From contig DRHE01000149.1 of assembly GCA_011049745.1 (NCBI GenBank), positions 1-5,384 of the forward strand: a stretch of 5,384 nt of DNA, given 5' to 3'. This document shows positions 1-5,384 of this stretch, in pieces. Numbering within the stretch: the first letter of the stretch is position 1; the number at the start of each line of letters is the position of its first letter. A program made the position numbers and the translations under genes. Source of the DNA: Spirochaetales bacterium. GTDB taxonomy: Bacteria > Spirochaetota > Spirochaetia > SZUA-6 > DRHE01. The notes beneath the pieces were generated by a model that worked only from the letters and a program-made list of their open reading frames with translations, ran no database searches and was not told the DNA's origin.

Positions 1-2
1 CG

Positions 3-1109
3 GTTCCGCTGTTTATATTTACCGCCAAGATAATGAATACCGGTAAGATTACGGAAATGGTCTTCAAATTTGCCAATACCCTGGTGGGTCGTTTCCGGGG
101 CGGAATGGGCCACGTAAATGTTTTAGCCTCGATAATTTTTTCCGGAATGACCGGTTCGGCCGTGGCCGATGCCTCGGGTCTGGGCATTATGGAAATCGAG
201 GGCATGAGACAGCACGGCTATGATGACGGCTTCAGCTGTGCAATAACCGCAGCTTCGGCCACAATCGGTCCCATATTTCCGCCCAGTATACCCATGGTCT
301 TCTATGCCATGCTTTCCGGGGCTTCAATCGGCAATTTATTTCTAGGTGGTATGGCGCCGGGAATTCTCATTGGTATAGCCCTGATGGTCTATATCGCCTT
401 TATCGCAAAAAAACGCAATTACCCACAAGGTAGAAAATATTCAATAAGAGAATTCTTTGTCTACACGGGAAAGGCCTTTCCCGCCCTGCTTACCCCGGTG
501 ATCCTGCTGGGAGGAATATACTCAGGCGTGGTTACTCCCACCGAAGCCGGGGCTCTGGCAGCATTCTATGCAATTATCATTTCAATTTTTGTATACCGGG
601 CTATGGGCGCCAAACAACTGCTTGAAGTAATTGTTGATACCGTCAAGACCACAGGCACTCTCTCCATTATTGTGGGTTCGGCTTTTACCTTCTCTTACAT
701 CGTGGCTTTAGAGCATATTCCGGACATGATTGCCAGTGTAATGCTGGGACTCACCACCAATAAATACCTGCTGCTCTTGATTATCAATATCCTCTTCCTG
801 GTCCTGGGTATGTTTATCGATACCTCGACGATTACCGTTGTTTTTATTCCCATGGTTCTGCCACTGGTAAATCAGCTTGGTATTGATCTGATACATTTCG
901 GCGTAGTGGTAGTGCTCAATATGATGATCGGTCTTTCCACACCGCCAATGGGCATGCTGCTCTTCATTGTCTCGGGTATCTCCGATACACCGCTGGGTGT
1001 GGTAATCAAGGAGATCCTGCCCATGATCCTGGTTCTTCTCGGTGTATTATTTCTCATTACTTATGTGCCGGCTATTGTCATGTTTATACCCAATACCTTC
1101 GGCAGGTAA
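3..1109 (+). CDS. TRAP transporter large permease, DctM family (5'-truncated)
   Basis: This is the large membrane subunit of a tripartite ATP-independent periplasmic (TRAP) transporter, which uses an ion gradient to import organic acids delivered by a solute-binding protein. The frame is open from the left edge (first full codon at position 3, reading VPLFIFTAKIMNTG), so the ATG at 33 is internal. About 368 residues are visible against a usual 425-430, so roughly 60 N-terminal residues are missing. Counting from that internal Met, family hallmarks are FSGMTGSAVADASG (36-49), the IGPIFPPSIPM stretch (78-88), VVTPTEAGA (166-174), GMFIDTSTI (259-267) and GLSTPPMG (300-307). The rest is a series of roughly nine or ten hydrophobic segments typical of an inner-membrane protein. 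The small permease (DctQ) and binding protein (DctP) are not in the window and probably lie upstream. The next gene starts 11 bases after the stop, so co-transcription is likely. The family call is secure; the substrate is unknown. Confidence 0.95.
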   Translation, partial: VPLFIFTAKIMNTGKITEMVFKFANTLVGRFRGGMGHVNVLASIIFSGMTGSAVADASGLGIMEIEGMRQHGYDDGFSCAITAASATIGPIFPPSIPMVFYAMLSGASIGNLFLGGMAPGILIGIALMVYIAFIAKKRNYPQGRKYSIREFFVYTGKAFPALLTPVILLGGIYSGVVTPTEAGALAAFYAIIISIFVYRAMGAKQLLEVIVDTVKTTGTLSIIVGSAFTFSYIVALEHIPDMIASVMLGLTTNKYLLLLIINILFLVLGMFIDTSTITVVFIPMVLPLVNQLGIDLIHFGVVVVLNMMIGLSTPPMGMLLFIVSGISDTPLGVVIKEILPMILVLLGVLFLITYVPAIVMFIPNTFGR

Positions 1110-1111
1110 GT

Positions 1112-1116
1112 GGAGG
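1112..1116 (+). promoter_or_regulatory. Shine-Dalgarno site for the UROD-like gene
   Basis: GGAGG lies four bases before the ATG at 1121, in the 11-base gap after the TRAP permease stop codon. The spacing is slightly short, but no other in-frame start has a better site. It supports the 1121 start over the internal Met at residue 28. Confidence 0.65.
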
Positions 1117-1120
1117 CTGG

Positions 1121-2215
1121 ATGGCTGTCCTCAAGTTGCGCAACCATATACCCATTGGCGGCCCGGCACGCCGGGAACCGGTTAATGGCTCGGAAAGCGC
1201 AATGCGGGTCTCTTTAGGCTTCGAACCGGGTTGGTTCTACAGGCGCTGCGGTGTCGACTTTTCAGAGAAATGGCATAAGGATCCCTACTACCGCTATGAG
1301 ACTCTAAAAAACATGAAGCAGGTGCTGGTACGCGCTTTTCCCTCCGTAACCTACTGGGATCTTTCATGTTCGCATGATCTGGCCACTATCTCGGGTTGTT
1401 ACGGGGCTTATCCCATCCCCCATGCTTTTGGCATACCCTTAGTCTATGCACCCGACCGCTGGCCCGCTTTAGTCCCGGATAAGAAATTATCGATTACGGA
1501 AATCGAAAAACTCGATGCTGAAAAAATCCTGTCAGGTCCTGTAGTTGAAGAGCTTTTTTCTCAGATGGACACGATCGAAAAAGAATGGGGAAAAATCCAC
1601 GGCTACCTTAACTGGCAGGGAATTCTGAACAATGGTTTTAACCTGCGCGGACAGGAGATATTTCTGGATATATATGACAAGCCCGATTTTGTGCATCATT
1701 TTTTTTCTATTATTTATGAGGTTATGGTTAGCCTGGCTCAAATGGTGCAGGAGCGGCAGCGCAGGTCCGGCTTTGATATCAACCAGATGAGTGTGAGTAA
1801 TTGCGTGATGAATATGATCTCCCCGGAACTGTACGAGGAGTTTATCTTTCCCTATGACTCAAAGATCGCTTATCAGTTTGAGCGCTTCGGCGTTCATACC
1901 TGCAACTGGAATGTTACGCCGTACATCGAAGTCCTATCCAGGTTACCTAAGCTCGGTTACCTGGATATGGGTATTATGAGCGATTTGCCCCGGGTGAAGG
2001 AAACATTTAACAACACCTATCGGGCGGTGCTTTACTCCCCAGTAACTCTACAGGAGGCAGGTCTAAAAGAAATTCGAAGGGATATGGAAAAAATATATCG
2101 GGAGCTGGCTCCCTGTGATGTGGTGATGGCTGACATCCAGGCAACAACCCCGGATGAGAGGGTGAATGAGTTTATAGAAATATCCAGGAATCTTGAATCA
2201 AAGGAAGAGAAATAA
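1121..2215 (+). CDS. Uroporphyrinogen decarboxylase-superfamily protein, MtaA-like putative methyltransferase
   Basis: This 364-residue cytoplasmic protein belongs to the UROD superfamily, which contains haem-pathway decarboxylases and zinc-dependent corrinoid methyltransferases (MtaA, MtbA, CmuA). Family-like stretches are LNWQGILNNGFNLRGQEIF (163-181), the DKPDFVHHFF segment (186-195), and MISPELYEEFIFPYDSKIA (232-250). HTC at 259-261 and Cys332 in APCDVVMADIQATTPDERV resemble the His-X-Cys...Cys zinc-ligand arrangement of MtaA-type methyltransferases. The C-terminal TTPDERVNEFI resembles the TPPENV element after the last Cys of that group. Context also argues against haem synthesis, since it sits among transport and catabolic genes. 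The start at 1121 has GGAGG upstream, and the stop overlaps the sulfatase start by one base (TAATG), implying translational coupling. No corrinoid-binding protein is visible in the window, so the methyl donor and acceptor are unknown. An uncharacterised non-methyltransferase UROD-like enzyme is the main alternative. Confidence 0.85.
   Translation: MAVLKLRNHIPIGGPARREPVNGSESAMRVSLGFEPGWFYRRCGVDFSEKWHKDPYYRYETLKNMKQVLVRAFPSVTYWDLSCSHDLATISGCYGAYPIPHAFGIPLVYAPDRWPALVPDKKLSITEIEKLDAEKILSGPVVEELFSQMDTIEKEWGKIHGYLNWQGILNNGFNLRGQEIFLDIYDKPDFVHHFFSIIYEVMVSLAQMVQERQRRSGFDINQMSVSNCVMNMISPELYEEFIFPYDSKIAYQFERFGVHTCNWNVTPYIEVLSRLPKLGYLDMGIMSDLPRVKETFNNTYRAVLYSPVTLQEAGLKEIRRDMEKIYRELAPCDVVMADIQATTPDERVNEFIEISRNLESKEEK
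2201..2206 (+). promoter_or_regulatory. Shine-Dalgarno site for the sulfatase gene
   Basis: AAGGAA lies within the last codons of the upstream gene, eight bases before the ATG at 2215. Together with the TAATG stop/start overlap it supports translational coupling of the two genes. Confidence 0.55.
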
Positions 2216-3714
2216 TGTCTGCTGAAAATTTGAATATTCTACTGATCATAACAGATCAGCAGCGTTATGACTCACTGGGATGCTATGGGGCTGGCTGGGT
2301 GCAGACTCCCAATCTGGATAAAATGAGCAGAGAAGGCGTGATATTTGACAACTGTTATGTGAACAATCCGGTCTGCACCCCAAGCCGGGCAAGCATGCTT
2401 ACCGGAAAGCATCTGCCGGGGCATGGGGTTTATAAACTTCATGACATTCTGCCGCCGGAGGAGGTGCTTATTACCAGGAGGTTACAGGAACGGGGCTACA
2501 GAACAGCCCTGTTCGGCAAGCTCCATGTGAGCGGCAGAATTTATGAAGCTGAGCAGAGGCATCCTGGTGACGGTTTTGATATTTACGAATGGTGTCTGGA
2601 GGCAAGCATTAGCATGGACTCACCCTTTAACGGCTATACCCGCTGGCTAAAAGAAAAGGATCCAAAATTCTACAAACGTCTTGAGCAGGAAAGAAGAAAT
2701 TTATTACATATCCCAAGAGAATTGCATATGACTCACTGGTCAGCAGAAAGAACCATCGATTTCATAAAAGGTTCAGATCCTGCCAGGCCCTTCTTCTGCA
2801 AGATGAGTGTTTTCGATCCCCATAATCCATATGAAGATTACCCGTTGGAGATGCGAAAGCTGGTTGATGAAAAAAGGATACCCGATCCTTTGATAAGCGG
2901 GGAGGAATTAAAAAACAGACCTTATGGGATAAAACAGGAAGAGGAGCATTCCTATTTAGGTGTTTTCAGCAAGTTTAGTTCCGAAGAATTAAGAAAGATG
3001 CGGCTGGACTATTACGCCTCTATTGCCTTAATCGATCTGGAGGTTGGCAGGGTACTGGCGTGTTTAGAAGAAAAGGGTATTGCAGATAAAACCATGGTTA
3101 TCTTCACCAGCGACCATGGAGACATGCTGGGTGATCACAGTCTCTTAGTCAAAGGCGCTTTCTTCTACGATCCCTGCGTTAAGGTGCCATTAATAATCAG
3201 ATGGCCTGAAGGATTAAAGGGGGGTAAAAGGATTTCAGGGCTTGTTCAGCTTCATGACCTTGCTGCAACTATTCTAAAAGCTGCAGGATTTCAAGATGAT
3301 GAACTGGAAAAAATTATGCCTGATTCATGTAATCTGGCACCTCTTATTAGCGGACAAAGAGAGACAATCCATCCATTTGTAATCTGCTGCTACCGCAACA
3401 GCGGCATCAATGATCAGGGTGTTGCCTGGGATCCCCCGATCCATGCCACAATGATCAGGGATGAAAGGTATAAGCTGAATATTTACCATGGCGATCAAGT
3501 AAGGGGCAGGAAACAGGAAGGGCAGTTGTTTGATATGGAAAACGACAGGGATGAGGTGTCAAACCTCTGGGCAAAACCTGACTACAACGAAGTCAGGTTC
3601 AGGATGACTGAAAGTTTGCTCGATTGGATTCATTCCCGGGAGCTAGCTCTTGGAAGTCGGGGAGGAACAGCAACCCCTGATCCTTCACAGCAGTTGGTGA
3701 ATGCACTGAAATAG
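2215..3714 (+). CDS. Sulfatase-family hydrolase, formylglycine type, predicted cytoplasmic
   Basis: This 499-residue member of the sulfatase/alkaline-phosphatase superfamily would hydrolyse a sulfate ester or, in related enzymes, a phosphonate or phosphate ester. The signature CTPSRASMLTG (54-64) carries Cys54, the residue converted to formylglycine, with Pro56 and Arg58 completing CxPxR. Metal-site and active-site residues expected for the fold are Asp14-Gln15 (ITDQQRYDSLGCYG), Lys102 and His104 (FGKLH), His203 (FDPHNPYE), Asp300-His301 (TSDHGDMLGDH) and Lys313. The length is normal and no residue of this set is missing. The N-terminus (MSAENLNILLIITDQQ) goes straight into the first beta strand with no signal peptide, so it should act in the cytoplasm on an imported substrate. 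The DQQR variant also occurs in choline-sulfatase-like and phosphonate-monoester-hydrolase-like members, so the exact ester is unclear. Activity needs a formylglycine-generating enzyme (anSME or FGE), which is not in the window. Confidence 0.94.
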   Translation: MSAENLNILLIITDQQRYDSLGCYGAGWVQTPNLDKMSREGVIFDNCYVNNPVCTPSRASMLTGKHLPGHGVYKLHDILPPEEVLITRRLQERGYRTALFGKLHVSGRIYEAEQRHPGDGFDIYEWCLEASISMDSPFNGYTRWLKEKDPKFYKRLEQERRNLLHIPRELHMTHWSAERTIDFIKGSDPARPFFCKMSVFDPHNPYEDYPLEMRKLVDEKRIPDPLISGEELKNRPYGIKQEEEHSYLGVFSKFSSEELRKMRLDYYASIALIDLEVGRVLACLEEKGIADKTMVIFTSDHGDMLGDHSLLVKGAFFYDPCVKVPLIIRWPEGLKGGKRISGLVQLHDLAATILKAAGFQDDELEKIMPDSCNLAPLISGQRETIHPFVICCYRNSGINDQGVAWDPPIHATMIRDERYKLNIYHGDQVRGRKQEGQLFDMENDRDEVSNLWAKPDYNEVRFRMTESLLDWIHSRELALGSRGGTATPDPSQQLVNALK

Positions 3715-3742
3715 GCGGATATTTAAGCCGGTCAATATGGAA

Positions 3743-3749
3743 AAGGAGG
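3743..3749 (+). promoter_or_regulatory. Strong Shine-Dalgarno site for the first DapA-family gene
   Basis: AAGGAGG, a near-perfect anti-16S match, lies six bases before the ATG at 3756 in the 41-base gap after the sulfatase. It fixes the start. The ATG at 3752 is in another frame and hits a stop after two codons. The gap shows no convincing terminator hairpin, so this gene probably continues the operon while having its own strong initiation site. Confidence 0.85.
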
Positions 3750-3755
3750 CGATGT

Positions 3756-4664
3756 ATGGTTAAGAATCAAAACAGTAAAAAGCTTGAAGGTATCATTCCC
3801 GCTCTTATAACTCCTATGGAGGAGAAGGGAGAGATAAACTTCCAATTGCTGGAAAAACAGGCTGCATATCTTTCAGAAGCCGGAGTTCACGGCATTTTTG
3901 TAAATGGTACTACCAGTGAGGGGGCCTACCTTTCCACTAAGGAAAAAATTGAAGTCTTTAAATTAGTTAAATCCGTCACACAGGGCAGGCAGATACTCTG
4001 TGCTGCCTGCATCCAATCTTCAACCCGGATGACAATCGAGGAGATCCGGGCCTTTGAAAGCCTGGAACCGGATTTTATAGTGGCTGTAGCCCCTTTCTAC
4101 ATTAATGCCTCCCAGGAGGTTATCATTCAGCATTACAGGGAAATTGCCCGGACTTCGGAAGCTCCTGTAATTATCTATAATATTCCTCAATGTACCCATA
4201 ATAATATTTCCCTGAGCACGATTGTGGATTTGGCTGAAGTGGAGAATATTTCCGCTATTAAGGACAGTTCCGGAGATTTTATCTCCTTCTCACGCGGCTT
4301 ATTATCCGAAGTGCCCAGCCATTTTTCCTGGATTCAGGGTGAAGATTACCTCGATGGCCCCTCCTTGATTCTTGGGGCGCAGGGTATAGTAACCGGCCTG
4401 GGGAATGTACGGATTGAGGAGTATGTGGAGATGTATAGGGCTGCAGAGCAGGGAAATGCTTCCCGGATAATTGATTGCCAGAAAAAAATTAACAGTCTCT
4501 ATGAAATAATCAGGATAACAGGCGGTAAAGTGCTCCCGGCCATCAAGGCGGGGGCCTCTCTGTTCGGCAGAAGTGAGAAGTGGCTGCGCACATCCTCAAT
4601 GACTCTTACTGGGGATGAAATAGAAGATGTAAAGCAGGTGCTGCTCAAACTGGGGCTGCTTTGA
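3756..4664 (+). CDS. DapA/NanA-family Schiff-base lyase (dihydrodipicolinate synthase-like, probably a 2-keto acid aldolase)
   Basis: This 302-residue TIM-barrel class I aldolase/dehydratase has the usual length for the DapA/N-acetylneuraminate lyase family. It would form a Schiff base between an active-site lysine and a 2-keto acid such as pyruvate. Visible elements are GIIPALITP (12-20), the carboxylate-binding GTTSEG loop (51-56), APFYINASQE with Tyr115 (112-121), the catalytic Tyr in YNIP (141-144), and the Schiff-base Lys169 in AIKDSSGD (167-174). True DHDPS has an Arg shortly after YNxP (Arg138 in E. coli) that binds aspartate semialdehyde. Here that position appears to be Cys146 (YNIPQCTHNN), so lysine biosynthesis is unlikely and a catabolic aldolase or dehydratase role is favoured. 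That role also fits the transporter and hydrolase context. The gene overlaps the next DapA-like gene by four bases if that one starts at TTG 4661. The substrate is unknown. Confidence 0.93.
   Translation: MVKNQNSKKLEGIIPALITPMEEKGEINFQLLEKQAAYLSEAGVHGIFVNGTTSEGAYLSTKEKIEVFKLVKSVTQGRQILCAACIQSSTRMTIEEIRAFESLEPDFIVAVAPFYINASQEVIIQHYREIARTSEAPVIIYNIPQCTHNNISLSTIVDLAEVENISAIKDSSGDFISFSRGLLSEVPSHFSWIQGEDYLDGPSLILGAQGIVTGLGNVRIEEYVEMYRAAEQGNASRIIDCQKKINSLYEIIRITGGKVLPAIKAGASLFGRSEKWLRTSSMTLTGDEIEDVKQVLLKLGLL
4652..4663 (+). promoter_or_regulatory. Weak SD plus TTGA stop/start overlap (decides TTG start)
   Basis: GGGG at 4652-4655 is followed five bases later by TTG (4661-4663), whose last two bases begin the TGA stop of the upstream gene (4662-4664). 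The second DapA-like protein is therefore probably translated by coupled re-initiation at a TTG codon, which may keep its level below that of its upstream paralogue. Confidence 0.5.
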
Positions 4665-5365
4665 AAAAATTATTAGATATGCACGGTATTATAACTGTGC
4701 TCAATACCCCCTTTACTCAAAATGGAGCAGTGGATCTTGATTCACTGTGCAGAAATGTTCGCACAGCCATGTCTGCCGGAGTAAACGGCTTTCTGGTTCC
4801 TGCTATGGCCAGTGAGGTTGATAAGCTGACTGAGAATGAGCGCAAGCAGATTGTTGAATCTGTCCTTAATGAGACGAAGGGTCAGGTTACGGTTATTGGC
4901 GGAGCATCGGCTTCAACAGCGGATTTACGCATACGAAATACGCAGATAATGATAGATCTTGGTTGTCAGGGCGTCTTGGTTAGTATTCCCTATGAGAATG
5001 AATACCAATATGAATTGCAGGTTCATAGGATTGCAGATCTGAAACCTAATTTTTTAATGCTCCAGGATTGGGATTTGCATGGCTATGGATTGCCTGTGCC
5101 TCTTATACAAAAACTGTTTTATGAGGTTGAGCCTTTTCGCTGCCTTAAGATAGAGGTGGTGCCTGCGGGTTTTAAGTACAGCCAGGTATTGGCGGCAACA
5201 GAGGGAAAACTTCATGTTTCCGGAGGATGGGCGGTTATGCAGATGATAGAGGCGCTGGACAGAGGAGTCCATGCTTTTATGCCTACCGGTATGCACGAAA
5301 TTTATACTAGAATATATTCCTTATATAAGAGCGGCAAAAGGGAACTGTCGCAGAAGCTCTTTTAC
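4661..5365 (+). CDS. Second, divergent DapA-family protein (3'-truncated at contig end)
   Basis: An open frame of 235 genuine codons runs to the right edge without a stop. I chose TTG 4661 as the start. It overlaps the previous stop (TTGA), has GGGG at 4652-4655 five bases upstream, and gives KKLLDMHGIITVLNTPF, which aligns with DapA-family N-termini. ATG 4679 (residue 7) would leave a very short N-terminus and has no Shine-Dalgarno site. Family features are GIITVLNTPF (9-18), GVNGFLVPAMASEVDKLTE (40-58), and a candidate Schiff-base Lys163 in RCLKIEVV. The GTTSEG Thr pair is replaced by Met49-Ala50, the Tyr107 equivalent by Glu112, and the YN motif by LQDWD (134-138), so the chemistry probably differs from the upstream paralogue or is lost. 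About 60-70 C-terminal residues are missing. The frame continues into adapter sequence from 5366, and those codons are not real protein. Confidence 0.85.
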
Positions 5366-5384
5366 CTGTCTCTTATACACATCT
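5366..5384. other. Nextera/Tn5 mosaic-end adapter (untrimmed sequencing artefact)
   Basis: The last 19 bases, CTGTCTCTTATACACATCT, are identical to the reverse complement of the 19-bp Tn5 mosaic end used in Nextera libraries (AGATGTGTATAAGAGACAG). They sit exactly at the end of the sequence, as read-through adapter would. They encode LSLIHI in the frame of the last gene. Real sample sequence most likely ends at about 5365. A genuine Tn5 end in the genome is much less likely, because no transposon sequence follows and the match stops exactly at the contig end. Confidence 0.95.

Noticed and set aside
33..35. ATG at 33 as the true start of the TRAP permease
   Set aside because: The frame is open upstream to the window edge and encodes the family-typical VPLFIFTAKIMNTG stretch, so this Met is internal and the gene is truncated by the edge.
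708..1057. Two minus-strand frames of about 60 codons inside the TRAP permease
   Set aside because: They are antisense to a well-supported conserved membrane protein gene and have no family resemblance.
1699..1706. Run of eight T bases as a possible frameshift or slippage site
   Set aside because: The UROD-like frame reads through it intact (HHFFS) with family-like sequence on both sides, so there is no sign of a frameshift.
1182..1741. Two minus-strand frames of 61 and 69 codons inside the UROD-like gene
   Set aside because: They are antisense to conserved coding sequence, with no recognisable product.
3715..3755. 41-base gap as a possible terminator or internal promoter
   Set aside because: I see no stable GC-rich hairpin followed by a T-run and no convincing -35/-10 pair. 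Only the strong Shine-Dalgarno site is supported.
5054..5296. Minus-strand 80-codon open frame near the right end
   Set aside because: It lies entirely antisense to the second DapA-family gene, has no recognisable domain, and its composition looks like a shadow of the sense coding frame.

Overview
The window looks like part of one plus-strand catabolic operon from a bacterium, probably an anaerobe. The Shine-Dalgarno sites are strong (AAGGAGG/GGAGG), the genes are packed or overlapping, GC looks moderate, and a corrinoid-type (UROD/MtaA-like) methyltransferase homologue is present. An anaerobic Bacillota (Clostridia-like) host fits, but gene content alone cannot exclude other anaerobes such as spirochaetes.

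Layout, all on the + strand: (1) 3-1109, the 3' part of a TRAP transporter large permease (DctM type), cut by the left edge; (2) 1121-2215, a uroporphyrinogen decarboxylase-superfamily protein with an MtaA-like His-X-Cys...Cys pattern; (3) 2215-3714, a sulfatase/alkaline-phosphatase-superfamily hydrolase with a formylglycine-type CTPSR motif and no signal peptide; (4) 3756-4664, a DapA/NanA-family lyase with most Schiff-base aldolase residues but lacking the DHDPS substrate-binding Arg; (5) 4661-5365 and beyond, a second, divergent DapA-family protein, cut by the right edge, with several canonical catalytic residues replaced. No gap between genes exceeds 41 bases. I see no internal promoter or terminator, RNA gene, IS element, CRISPR array or notable repeat.

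The last 19 bases (5366-5384) are identical to the Nextera/Tn5 mosaic-end adapter (CTGTCTCTTATACACATCT). They are almost certainly untrimmed library adapter, so the sample's own sequence ends at about 5365 and the last six codons of the final frame (LSLIHI) are artefactual.

Reading the genes together (inference): a small organic acid is imported by the TRAP system, whose other subunits and promoter probably lie upstream of the window. It is then processed in the cytoplasm by the sulfatase-family hydrolase (sulfate- or phosphonate-ester cleavage), by one or two Schiff-base lyases acting on a 2-keto acid, and possibly by methyl transfer through the UROD-like protein. The exact substrate cannot be read from the sequence. 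The combination does not match any characterised pathway I can name, and it is the most interesting aspect of the window.
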